From Myxococcales bacterium (GTDB lineage Bacteria > Myxococcota_A > Polyangia > Polyangiales > Polyangiaceae), in NCBI GenBank assembly GCA_025351875.1, contig JANXVA010000361.1:1-39052 (forward strand): a DNA stretch of 39,052 nt, in the 5' to 3' direction. A model generated the notes under the pieces. That model saw nothing but the letters and a program-made list of their open reading frames with translations. It did no database searches and was not told the DNA's origin. Both the position numbers and the translations under genes were made by a program. Below are positions 1 to 7,092 of this stretch, piece by piece (the first letter of the stretch is position 1; every line of letters begins with the position of its first letter).

Positions 1-476
1 CGCGCACACGCGAGCATCGCAACGGCCGTCTCGGGCACCATGCCCATGTAGATCGCGACGCGATCGCCGGGGACGACGCCCATGTCGGTGAGCGCGGCGG
101 AGAGTCGGACCACCTCGCGATGGAGCTCGAAGTAGGTGAGCGTGCGGACGTCACCGGGCTCGCCTTCGAAGATGATGGCGGCGCGCGTCCGTGCCGCCGT
201 CGTGAGGTGGCGATCGAGGCAACTCTCGCTGACATTGAGCGTCGCACCGACGAAGAACTTCGCGTGCGGGAGCTCCCAATCCTGGAACTTCGTCCACGTC
301 TTGCGGAAGACGAGGTCCTGGGTGTTCTCGCGCCAGAAGGTCTCAGGCTCCGCGAGCGACAGCGCGTACATCGACGTGTACGCCGCGTGCGATTGCACGA
401 GCGCTTTCGCCGAAAATTCCTTGGAAGGCGGGAAGCGACCGACTTCCTTCTGGTGCGATTCGATGCTGTCGCTCAT
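1..476 (-). CDS. acs: Acetyl-CoA synthetase, N-terminal part (cut by window edge)
   Basis: AMP-forming acetyl-CoA synthetase activates acetate with ATP and CoA in the cytoplasm. The ATG at 476 opens a frame that runs unbroken off the left edge, so about 158 N-terminal residues are visible. They match the family's N-terminal cap: FPPSKEFSAKALVQSH, an AEPETFWRE stretch (typical of the ACAS_N region), then KFFVGATLNVSESCLDRHL. The adenylation domain begins at about residue 105 with LTYFELHREV and GDRVAIYMGMVPE. The ATP-binding and catalytic motifs lie outside the window. The gene sits 138 bases downstream of the GNAT gene on the same strand. That is notable because bacterial Acs is often controlled by lysine acetylation from GNAT enzymes, but a functional link here is inference. 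A propionyl-CoA synthetase paralogue is the main alternative. Confidence 0.9.
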   Translation of the reverse strand, partial: MSDSIESHQKEVGRFPPSKEFSAKALVQSHAAYTSMYALSLAEPETFWRENTQDLVFRKTWTKFQDWELPHAKFFVGATLNVSESCLDRHLTTAARTRAAIIFEGEPGDVRTLTYFELHREVVRLSAALTDMGVVPGDRVAIYMGMVPETAVAMLACA

Positions 477-614
477 GGTGGTCTTGTCTATCGTTTGTGC
501 GTGCGCCCGCCAAGAGGCGGCGCTCCACCGAGGAGGCCGGCGTTCGCGGGGATCGAGCCGATCGCATGGCCGAACACCGGGAAGAGTCCGGGGGCAAGGG
601 GCAGGAGATTGACG
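477..614. other. Intergenic region with imperfect hairpin between GNAT and acs
   Basis: This 138-base gap holds no open frame I can support. Near its acs-proximal end, CCGCC and GGCGG arms face each other across a 4-base loop (around 506-526), and outer bases extend the stem with one bulge. No T-run follows on the minus strand, so a classical terminator is not evident. It may be a processing or attenuation hairpin ahead of acs. Confidence 0.25.
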
Positions 615-1064
615 TCAGAGCTGGCGGTAGAAGACAGCGTCCCCCGTGGCGAGCGCGGCGGGGGAGGAGCGCCGGACGTAGCCCGCAGACTCGTACAGCG
701 CGATGGCCTCACGGAAGATCGCGCGCGTGCGGAGGCCGACCTCGTGGAAGCCTCGTCGTCGCGCGGCGGCGTGCGCAGCGTCGAGCAGCGCGCGGCCGAC
801 TCCGCGTCGTCGGGCATCCTTGGATACGAACACCTTCGAGATCCACGCAACGCCCTCGTCGCCTTGCGGGCCGACGCTCACGACGCCAAGCGCTCGTCCC
901 GTCGTGGGGTCCTCCGCGACGAAGTCGTCGTGCTCCGGCTTGCTGCCGAACGTCGCGACGTCCGCATCGCGTCCTTCGGGCTCGAACGGGAGCCCATACT
1001 CCGCGAGCGCCGAGGCGATGATCGCAGCGGCCCTCGTGGCGTCGCGCTCCGTCGCGGCTCGCAC
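615..1064 (-). CDS. GNAT family N-acetyltransferase
   Basis: This is a small single-domain acetyltransferase of about 149 residues that uses acetyl-CoA; its substrate is unknown. The acetyl-CoA pyrophosphate loop (motif A) is clear: VSKDARRRGVGRALLDAA fits the R/Q-x-x-G-x-G/A rule. It follows the strand AWISKVFV, and a C-terminal YESAGYVRR segment matches the usual ALYEKxGF motif. Two starts are possible. The GTG at 1064 overlaps the upstream ferritin-like gene's TAG by one base (TAGTG), suggesting translational coupling; a TTG at 1070 would add two residues. The gene lies between the ferritin-like gene and acs on the same strand. Regulation of Acs by protein acetylation is possible in principle, but single-domain GNATs are very diverse, so this remains speculation. 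Confidence 0.85.
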   Translation of the reverse strand: MRAATERDATRAAAIIASALAEYGLPFEPEGRDADVATFGSKPEHDDFVAEDPTTGRALGVVSVGPQGDEGVAWISKVFVSKDARRRGVGRALLDAAHAAARRRGFHEVGLRTRAIFREAIALYESAGYVRRSSPAALATGDAVFYRQL

Positions 1065-1726
1065 TAGCAACCCGGCGCCCTCGTGATCCCGGCCTTGAGG
1101 CGCGCGATCTCCTGGAGCTCCTCGGCCATCGACAGCACCTTCCGGCTCGCCTCGCGCGCCGCCGCTTGCGCGTCGTCCGTCGTTGCCAGCTCGAGGAGCA
1201 GGCGGCGCCCGAGGTCGTGATGATGCTTCTCGTCCGGCTGGATCGTCTCCTCGTACAGGCGGGCGGTCGTCTCGTCGCCCGTCACCCGGCAGTACTTCAC
1301 GAACTCCGCGTTTCTCACCACCGCCAGCGCTTCGCGCGTGAACTGCCCGGCGGCGACGCGCGCCACCGTTCCTTCGAGCGACAGGAGCCAGGTGAGGAGC
1401 GAGCTCCGTCCGGCGGCGAGCGGATCGTGCTTCGCGGTGTCGACGCCGAGCTCCATGAGTCGCGCCTGGATCATTCGATAGTGCTTCGCTTCGTCACCTG
1501 CCTGTCGCGCGAGGGCGAGCTTCACGTTCACCTCGGGCGTCGTCGGCAGCCACGCGGCCGCGCATTCCGTCGCCTCGAGCTCGTTCTTCAGCGCGAGCAT
1601 CAGGAGCTTCGACACCGTCATCGCGTCGCTTGGCTCGCCCTGACACGCCGCACGCGCGATGCGATCGAGCGCTTCGGTGTTCTGGGCATCCAGCTCGGCG
1701 ACGAAGGCTTCAGAGGAGAGCGTCAT
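1064..1726 (-). CDS. Ferritin-like diiron carboxylate protein
   Basis: This is a 220-residue all-helical protein with the ligand spacing of a four-helix diiron site. It has Glu around 49-54 (KNELEATE), E79xxH82 (DEAKHY), E118 in LLSLEGTVA and E166xxH169 (PDEKHHH). This is the E / ExxH / E / ExxH pattern shared by ferritin-like oxygenases and rubrerythrin-type proteins. No rubredoxin domain or signal peptide is present, so it should act in the cytoplasm. The reaction cannot be read from the sequence; iron handling, peroxide reduction or tRNA/substrate hydroxylation are all used by relatives. It starts at ATG 1726, 23 bases after the stop of the upstream PilZ gene, and its TAG overlaps the GNAT start, so the three genes probably share a transcript. 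Confidence 0.75.
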   Translation of the reverse strand: MTLSSEAFVAELDAQNTEALDRIARAACQGEPSDAMTVSKLLMLALKNELEATECAAAWLPTTPEVNVKLALARQAGDEAKHYRMIQARLMELGVDTAKHDPLAAGRSSLLTWLLSLEGTVARVAAGQFTREALAVVRNAEFVKYCRVTGDETTARLYEETIQPDEKHHHDLGRRLLLELATTDDAQAAAREASRKVLSMAEELQEIARLKAGITRAPGC

Positions 1727-1749
1727 GATGCGCCCAGAGTAGCGCGAGA

Positions 1750-2268
1750 TCAGCCGACGTCTTCGTAGTAGAGCGGGGGTCGCAGCGTGCAGAAGCGGTG
1801 GATGCGCTCTCGGTCATCCTCCGCGAGCTCGTCGAAGGCGATGCCCACCCCGCGAGGCTGATCCGGCGAGTGCTCTCGCAGCCAGCGCACCTCCCCACGC
1901 GCACGGAGCGGCGAGTCCGAGCCGGGGAGCGAGAACTCGAGGTCAACCGCGCTCCCGATCGGAAGCGTGCGGTAGGTGGAGAGGAACAGTCCGCCTTCGG
2001 AGATGTCGCCTGAGAGACCGGAGAAGAACTGCGAGTCGCTCGCGAGATGAATGTCCACGGCGACGGACGCGCGCTGCGAGGCGCGTTGCTCCTCGGCGCA
2101 GGCGGCGAGCACCTCCTCGACGTCACGCTGCGACGGAACTGCGACCTCGACCTCGACTTCGGAGGAGCTCGCGCTCACCAGCACCAGCGCGGGCGGCTGG
2201 ACCGGAGCGTGGACTGGAGCCTGCGGCGAGGGGCTCGCCCGCTGCTTCTTCCTCTTCTTCTTCGCCAT
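1750..2268 (-). CDS. PilZ domain protein (myxobacterial paralogue type)
   Basis: This is a 172-residue cytoplasmic protein with a very basic N-terminus (MAKKKRKKQ), a Pro/Ala-rich linker to about residue 45 and one PilZ domain. The cyclic-di-GMP contacts are both present: an RxxxR-type motif (RASQRASV) and DISEGGLF, which fits D/NxSxxG. The rest (GSAVDLEFSLPGS, RGEVRWLRE, GVGIAFDEL) resembles the PilZ paralogue family expanded in Myxococcus (TIGR02266 type, from memory). The longer upstream frame would start at 2445, but ATG 2268 is preferred: AGAGG and CGGAG precede it, and the upstream residues are low-complexity and antisense-like. It is the first gene of the minus-strand run toward acs and may act as a c-di-GMP receptor or adaptor. 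The basic tail could bind nucleic acid or membrane lipid, which is inference. Confidence 0.85.
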   Translation of the reverse strand: MAKKKRKKQRASPSPQAPVHAPVQPPALVLVSASSSEVEVEVAVPSQRDVEEVLAACAEEQRASQRASVAVDIHLASDSQFFSGLSGDISEGGLFLSTYRTLPIGSAVDLEFSLPGSDSPLRARGEVRWLREHSPDQPRGVGIAFDELAEDDRERIHRFCTLRPPLYYEDVG

Positions 2269-2485
2269 TCTCCGTGCCTCTGGCGGCCAGCGATGCAGAT
2301 CCGGTACCGCGGACGCGCCTACCGCCTCCCTGTAAAGCAGACGACTTCGCTCCGGCTCACACGAGCAGGGTGCGCAACGCTGCCACAGCGCGCATGCATG
2401 TCCCGTTGACGCGACCGCCCGGGCGCGGTCCTGGCGAAAAAACACGAACGGCAGAGCTGGACACGTTCATGCAAGGTCGAACGCA

Positions 2486-2659
2486 ATGTCGTTCGGAATC
2501 TACCTCGGAGGGATCGTCCTCGTCCTCGTTGGCCTCGTGTACGGCGCAGCCATCCTCCACGTGCCGGTTCCGTGGATCATCGTCGGCGCGCTCGTGGCGC
2601 TCGGCGTGGGCGTGCTTGCGGCGGTCAAAGCCACGCGGCAGCGCGACCGCGCGGGCTGA
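2486..2659 (+). CDS. Small two-helix membrane protein
   Basis: This is a 57-residue protein. It begins MSFGIYLGGIVLVLVGLVYG, continues through a VPVPWIIVG turn to a second hydrophobic stretch ending GVGVLAAVKAT, and closes with a charged tail (RQRDRAG). It should form two membrane-spanning helices with a short Pro/Trp loop and a positive C-terminus, which favours a cytoplasmic tail. An AAGGT sequence lies at a suitable distance before the ATG. I recall similar tiny MSFGIYL...VP.WI.VG proteins in other proteobacteria, always uncharacterised. It sits alone and is divergent from the PilZ gene. Two hydrophobic segments and consistent codon bias support it as real despite its length. Confidence 0.75.
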   Translation: MSFGIYLGGIVLVLVGLVYGAAILHVPVPWIIVGALVALGVGVLAAVKATRQRDRAG

Positions 2660-3488
2660 ATCGGAGGCGAATTCTGCGCCTGGCGAGGGCCCGAAGCGTC
2701 ATCCGACGACGCTCCTCGACCTGACGCCGCTCTCGCCCAAGGTCGGCGAGGAGGTGACGTTGACCGCCACGGTGGCCGGGCGGACTCCGACGGGAAGCGT
2801 TCAGTTCAAGGACGGCGCGACGAACCTCGGTGCTCCCGTGGCGCTGACGGCAGGCGCGGGCGCGACCAGCGCGACGGCGTCGTTCAAGACCACCGCGCTC
2901 GCGGCGGGCGCGCATGTCCTCTCGGCCGTCTACGCGGGTGACGCCGATGACGCCACGAGCACGTCGAAGACCATCTCGTTCACGAGCACGTTCGTCACGA
3001 CGCTACCGTTCAACACCGGGCTCGACAGCGCTCGGGTGATGCTCGTCGACCGCGCCGTCGATCCGCACTGGACCGTGAAGAACGGTGCAGGCAAGGCGCT
3101 CACCGCCTACGTGCAGACCGATGCGAAGGGCTACATCGGCTACTGGCTCGCGCCGAGCGCGACGTCGAAGTTCATCTCGCCGTTCATGGACACGGACGAC
3201 ACCGCCGCGGAAGGCCCGTTCACGTACACGACGAAGTTCACCGTTCGCACCGGCGCGGACCTCGCCGCGACGACGCTCTCGGTCTCGTACGCGAGCGACA
3301 ACGCGTTGGACTCGATCAACCTGAACGGGACAACTCTGCTCGGAGTGAGCGCCGGTAGCTATGGCTCGTTCACGACGTTGCCGATCACCGGGCCCTTCGT
3401 CGAGGGAACGAACACGATCTCGTTCGTCTCCTCGAACTCGGGGGGACCGACGGGCTTCCGCGCCGAGCTCACGCTGACGACGAACTGA
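2660..3488 (+). pseudogene. Start-less fragment: Ig-like repeat plus beta-sandwich surface protein
   Basis: The open frame encodes about 265 convincing residues with no credible start. The first domain (about 2703-2985) is a bacterial Ig-like repeat: TLTATVAG, PTGSVQFKDGATNLG, then AGAHVLSAVYAGDADD. The second (about 3003-3485) is a beta-rich module with VDPHWTV, GYIGYWLAPSATSKFISP and EGTNTISFVSSNS. This resembles lectin-like or carbohydrate-binding C-terminal domains of secreted proteins. There is no in-frame ATG after the 57-residue gene's stop at 2659, no signal peptide and no ribosome site. The frame extends upstream to 2274, but that part is an out-of-frame shadow of the small membrane gene. 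I read it as the 3' remnant of a larger exported protein whose 5' part was lost. An unusual GTG/TTG start giving a leaderless cytoplasmic protein is less likely. Confidence 0.6.
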
Positions 3489-3491
3489 CGT

Positions 3492-3549
3492 CGCTCGTCT
3501 TCGCTCAGCGCAAGTCCGCTCGGTCGCTGCGCTCGTCTTCGCTCAGCGC
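3492..3549. repeat. 20-bp direct repeat (two copies, 38-bp period)
   Basis: The 20-mer beginning CGCTCGTCTTCG and ending CTCAGCGC occurs exactly at 3492-3511 and 3530-3549. The second copy overlaps the last codon and stop of the DUF4412 gene; the first lies just beyond the Ig-like fragment's stop. This looks like a one-and-a-half-copy tandem duplication of a 38-bp unit at the junction of two genes, consistent with slippage or local rearrangement. Confidence 0.85.
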
Positions 3550-4421
3550 TTCGGGGGCGCGGGCGGGACGAACCCCGGTCGACGACCGGGACCACCGGGA
3601 CCGCCAGCGCCCGGCGGTCCGCCGAAGCCGCCGCCCAGCAGCTGCGAGAGCTCGACGACCTGGAAGTCGGCCGGGACCGCGAACTGCGTGTCCGCGATGC
3701 TCTTCTTGTTGAGCTTCGTGACTTCCATGCGGCCCTCTTCGACGTTCTTGTCGTCGAAGGCGACGACGCGAAGCGGGAGGTGATTGAAGTCCGAAACGGC
3801 CGCGATGGCCGCGAACGCCGGCGACTGGATGGCGAGATCGGTGAAGTCGATCCACTTCAGCTTCTCGGCGAGACACGCCTCGGCGTGGCTGGTCTTCGAA
3901 GTGATCTTCCAGACCTCGCAGCTGTAGCCGGCGATCGTGTCCTTCTTGCCGGTCTTCTCGATCTTCGGCGGATCCTCGGGGGGCGCGCCCGCTCCGGACG
4001 GACCGCCGCCCATACTCGGCGGCTTGAAGCCACCCTTCGCCTTGTCGAAGTCCAGCACGACGGCCTTCTTCTGCGAGTTGATGAGCGCGTAACCCTTCTT
4101 CGCGGGCGGATCGACGATGAACGCGAGACCCCCCGCGAGGAACGGGTTGCCCGGCGCGAGCTCGGCGCCAGCGTCGACGCGCACCCGCGGCGTCTTCAGG
4201 CTGACGAGGAGCGACTTCGGCCCCTCCTTCGAGCCGGCCTTGCCCTGGACGTTCATCGTGATCTCACCCTCGAACGTCGAGTCGAAGAACGAGAGCGCAC
4301 CGCCGCCCGAAGAGCTCGAGCCGCCGTCGCCGTCCTTCTTCCCGAGTCCGAGCTTGTCACAGCCGAGCGATGTGGTGGCCACGAGCGCCAGCGCTACCGC
4401 GACCATTCGAGAGGTGCTCAT
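3543..4421 (-). CDS. DUF4412-type lipoprotein
   Basis: This is a 292-residue predicted lipoprotein. A hydrophobic signal ends in TTSLGC with Cys21 as the lipidation site, followed by a Gly/Ser linker (to about residue 42). A beta-rich core follows, with IAGYSCEVWKI, a ligand-like ACLAEKLKWIDF segment and MEVTKLNKKSIADTQF, which fits the DUF4412/outer-membrane carrier-like fold. The C-terminus is a Gly/Pro-rich tail (GGGFGGPPGAGG, PPAPPKR). The start is fixed by the signal peptide and by TGATG overlap: the pckG stop TGA shares its A with this ATG, so translation is probably coupled to pckG. Two cysteines (CEVWK, CLAEK) may form a disulfide. Its function is unknown; an anchor or chaperone-like role in the outer membrane would fit the fold only loosely. 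Confidence 0.8.
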   Translation of the reverse strand: MSTSRMVAVALALVATTSLGCDKLGLGKKDGDGGSSSSGGGALSFFDSTFEGEITMNVQGKAGSKEGPKSLLVSLKTPRVRVDAGAELAPGNPFLAGGLAFIVDPPAKKGYALINSQKKAVVLDFDKAKGGFKPPSMGGGPSGAGAPPEDPPKIEKTGKKDTIAGYSCEVWKITSKTSHAEACLAEKLKWIDFTDLAIQSPAFAAIAAVSDFNHLPLRVVAFDDKNVEEGRMEVTKLNKKSIADTQFAVPADFQVVELSQLLGGGFGGPPGAGGPGGPGRRPGFVPPAPPKR

Positions 4422-6241
4422 CAACCGTGCCCGCCCTTCACAGCTTCGATCCGGGCGAGGAGTAGCTCGCGATGGAGCTCGAGTGCCCTCGGCATCTCGG
4501 CGCCGAGACTCTTGAAGAACTCGCCGTACGACTCGACCTCCGTCTGCCACTCGTCCAGATCGATGTTGGTCGCGTCGTCGACCTGCTCGTGCGGGATGTT
4601 GAGGCCCGACAGATCGAGGTCGCCAGCCTTCGGCACCCAGCCGAAGACCGTCTCCTGACCGCCGACGCGGAGGCGCGCTCGATCGACGATCCACTTGAGC
4701 ACGCGCATGTTCTCACCGAAGCCCGGCCAGAGGAACTTGCCGTCCTTCTTCCGGAACCAGTTGACGAGGAAGATCTTCGGCGGGTGCGTGATCTTCGACT
4801 GCATCTTGAGCCAGTGCTGGAAGTACTCGCCCATGTTGTAGCCACAGAAGGGGAGCATCGCGAACGGGTCGCGGCGCACGACGCCGACCTTGCCGGTCGC
4901 CGCCGCGGTGGTCTCCGAGCCGAGCGTCGCGCCGAAGAAGACGCCGTTGAGCCAGTTGAACGCCTGCATGACGAGCGGGACCGTCGTCGCGCGGCGGCCG
5001 CCGAAGATGATCGCACTGATCGGGACGCCGTCCGGATCGTCGGCGAACTTGGAGAGCCACGGGTTGTTCTTCGCGGGTGCGGTGAAGCGCGAGTTCGGGT
5101 GAGCCGCTTTCTCCGGCGACTTCGAGGTCCAGGGGTTGCCCTTCCAGTCGATGACCTCGGGGGGAACGGGGCCGTCCTTGCCCTCCCACCACACGTCGCC
5201 GTCCGGCGTGCGCGCGACGTTGGTGAAGATCGTGTCCTTCATGATCGTCTTCATCGCGTTCGGGTTCGACTCGTAGCTCGTGCCCGGCGCCACGCCGAAG
5301 TAGCCGTTCTCGGGGTTCACGGCGTAGAGGCGGCCGTCGTCACCGACGTGCATCCACGCGATGTCGTCGCCGACGGTCCAGATCTTCCAGCCCTTGAAGC
5401 GCTTGGGCGGGATCATCATCGCGAAGTTCGTCTTGCCGCACGCGCTCGGGAAGGCCGCGGCCACGTACGTCATCTCGCCCTCGGGGCTCTCGACGCCGAG
5501 GATGAGCATGTGCTCGGCGAGCCAGCCCTCGGTCTTGCCGAGGTAGCTGCCGATGCGGAGCGCGAGGCACTTCTTGCCGAGGAGAACGTTGCCGCCGTAC
5601 CCGGAGCCGACGCTCCAGATCGTGTTGTCTTGCGGGAAGTGGCAGATGAACCGGCGCTCAGGGTTGCAATCGAGCGTCGAGTGCAGGCCGCGGTTGAAGT
5701 CGTTCGAGTGCGGGCCCGTGTCACCGAGCATGTCGAGCGCGACGCGACCCATGCGCGTCATGATGCGCTGGTTGAGCACGACGTAGATGCTGTCGGTCAG
5801 CTCGACGCCGACCTTCGAGAGCTTCGAGCCCGCCGGCCCCATGATGTACGGGACGACGTACATCGTGCGGCCCTTCATCGAGCCGTCGAAGAGTTTGCCG
5901 ACCTTCGCGTAGGCCTCCTTCGGGTCCATCCAGTTGTTGGTGGGACCTGCCTCGTCCTTCGTCGGCGTGCAGATGAACGTGAGGTTCTCGACGCGCGCCA
6001 CGTCGTTCGGGTTCGAGCGGTGGAGGTAGCAGCCGGGGAGCTTGTCCTGGTTCAGCGGCTCGAGGATCTTCAGCTCGACGGCCTCCTCGGTGAGCTTCTT
6101 CTTCTCGTCCGCGGAGCCGTCGCACCAGACGATGCGGTCGGGCTTCGTGAGCGCGGCCATCTCCGCGACCCACTTGATGAGGTGAGGGTTCGAGGTGAGC
6201 ACCTTGCCAGAGGCATCCACGGGGCTGCTGGACGACGTCAT
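4421..6241 (-). CDS. pckG: Phosphoenolpyruvate carboxykinase (GTP)
   Basis: This cytoplasmic enzyme converts oxaloacetate plus GTP to phosphoenolpyruvate, CO2 and GDP, the entry step of gluconeogenesis. About 606 residues match the usual length of GTP-type enzymes. Diagnostic motifs are [12 protein letters not shown] (P-loop with the hyper-reactive Cys), [10 protein letters not shown] (metal-binding kinase-2 motif), [12 protein letters not shown] and [12 protein letters not shown]. The residues [26 protein letters not shown] form the classical N-terminus; I therefore prefer ATG 6241, though ATG 6277, with GGGG before it, would add 12 residues. It is divergent from the crotonase gene and coupled at its 3' end to a lipoprotein gene, an odd partner for a central metabolic enzyme. 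Acs, PckG and NAD-IDH together in the window suggest growth on acetate or amino acids. Confidence 0.97.
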   Translation of the reverse strand: MTSSSSPVDASGKVLTSNPHLIKWVAEMAALTKPDRIVWCDGSADEKKKLTEEAVELKILEPLNQDKLPGCYLHRSNPNDVARVENLTFICTPTKDEAGPTNNWMDPKEAYAKVGKLFDGSMKGRTMYVVPYIMGPAGSKLSKVGVELTDSIYVVLNQRIMTRMGRVALDMLGDTGPHSNDFNRGLHSTLDCNPERRFICHFPQDNTIWSVGSGYGGNVLLGKKCLALRIGSYLGKTEGWLAEHMLILGVESPEGEMTYVAAAFPSACGKTNFAMMIPPKRFKGWKIWTVGDDIAWMHVGDDGRLYAVNPENGYFGVAPGTSYESNPNAMKTIMKDTIFTNVARTPDGDVWWEGKDGPVPPEVIDWKGNPWTSKSPEKAAHPNSRFTAPAKNNPWLSKFADDPDGVPISAIIFGGRRATTVPLVMQAFNWLNGVFFGATLGSETTAAATGKVGVVRRDPFAMLPFCGYNMGEYFQHWLKMQSKITHPPKIFLVNWFRKKDGKFLWPGFGENMRVLKWIVDRARLRVGGQETVFGWVPKAGDLDLSGLNIPHEQVDDATNIDLDEWQTEVESYGEFFKSLGAEMPRALELHRELLLARIEAVKGGHG

Positions 6242-6388
6242 TGGTGCTGCTTTACCGCAGGTTTGCGCTCTCTGCATCCCCCAAACCCCGTGCGTGCCTC
6301 AGAAGTGAGTGACGCGTACGCCGTGTGGCACTGCGGCAAGAAATGCGCGGCCCTGCGGGGCTGCGCAACTAAGCTCGCGCGCAGCCTC

Positions 6389-7090
6389 ATGAAGACGATC
6401 ATGCTCGCCGGGCCCGGCAAGAACTCGCTCTCTACCGAGCTCATGACCCGAACCCTCGCGTCCGTCCGCGAAGCCGGCGATGCACCGCTCTTCGTCACCG
6501 GCGAGGGCGACGCGTTCTGCGCGGGGCTCAACCTGAAGGAGATCGCGGCGGCGGACGAGGTCGCGCTCGGGAGGTTTCTCGGCGTGCTCGAGGACCTCGT
6601 GCAGGCGCTCTACGAGCATCCCGGACCGACGGTCGCCTGGGTGAACGGGCACGCCATTGCCGGTGGCTGCGTGATGACGCTCTGCTGTGACGTCCGCGTG
6701 ATGACCGCCCGCGCCGGCGTGCGCATCGGGCTCAACGAGGTCGCGCTCGGCCTTCGCTTCCCGCCGCGCACGTATCGCATGTGCGCGGATCGCGTGCCTG
6801 CCCCTTCGCTGGCGCGCGCCCTGCTCGAGGCAGAGCTCTACTTCGCGCCCGAGGCGGTGCTGCTCGGGCTCGTCGACGTCATCGGCGAGGAGGCCGACGC
6901 GCGGGCGAGGCTCGAGAAGCTCGCGCGTCATCCTCGCGATGCCTACGCGGCCGCCAAGCGGGCGGTGCGGAGCTCGCTCGCAGTACCCGAGGCGGAGCAG
7001 CGCAGCTTCGTGAACGAGGTCATCCCGACGTGGGCCGCGCCCGAGCTCAAGGAGCGCCTCCGCGCCGTCCTCGACAAGAAGCCGACGTAG
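6389..7090 (+). CDS. Enoyl-CoA hydratase/isomerase family protein (crotonase)
   Basis: This is a short crotonase of 233 residues; relatives act on acyl-CoA thioesters. The oxyanion-hole regions are present: GEGDAFCAGLNLKEI (about 39-51) and NGHAIAGGCVMTLCCD (about 86-101). The first acid/base position is matched by Glu117 in GLNEVALGL. The position of the second hydratase glutamate appears replaced (SLARALLEAELYF where hydratases have SLAxEMxxTG), so an isomerase, hydrolase or decarboxylase activity is as likely as hydration. The ATG at 6389 gives a normal beta-strand start; the frame is open upstream only as a shadow of pckG. It ends two bases from the convergent transglutaminase gene. No beta-oxidation partners are adjacent. 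Confidence 0.88.
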   Translation: MKTIMLAGPGKNSLSTELMTRTLASVREAGDAPLFVTGEGDAFCAGLNLKEIAAADEVALGRFLGVLEDLVQALYEHPGPTVAWVNGHAIAGGCVMTLCCDVRVMTARAGVRIGLNEVALGLRFPPRTYRMCADRVPAPSLARALLEAELYFAPEAVLLGLVDVIGEEADARARLEKLARHPRDAYAAAKRAVRSSLAVPEAEQRSFVNEVIPTWAAPELKERLRAVLDKKPT

Positions 7091-7092
7091 GC

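Noticed and set aside
2274..2659. N-terminal part of the plus-strand frame leading into the Ig-like domains
   Set aside because: It reads Ser/Arg-rich nonsense and overlaps the 57-residue membrane gene out of frame; it does not supply a start for the Ig-like protein.
4472..6388. Very long open frame on the plus strand opposite pckG, joined in frame to the crotonase
   Set aside because: Its translation is Arg/Asp/Val/Leu/Glu-rich with no motifs and is the mirror of pckG codons; only the part from 6389 is a real gene.
6290..6388. TGGCAC near the crotonase start as a sigma54 promoter
   Set aside because: No TTGC element occurs at the required spacing on either strand.
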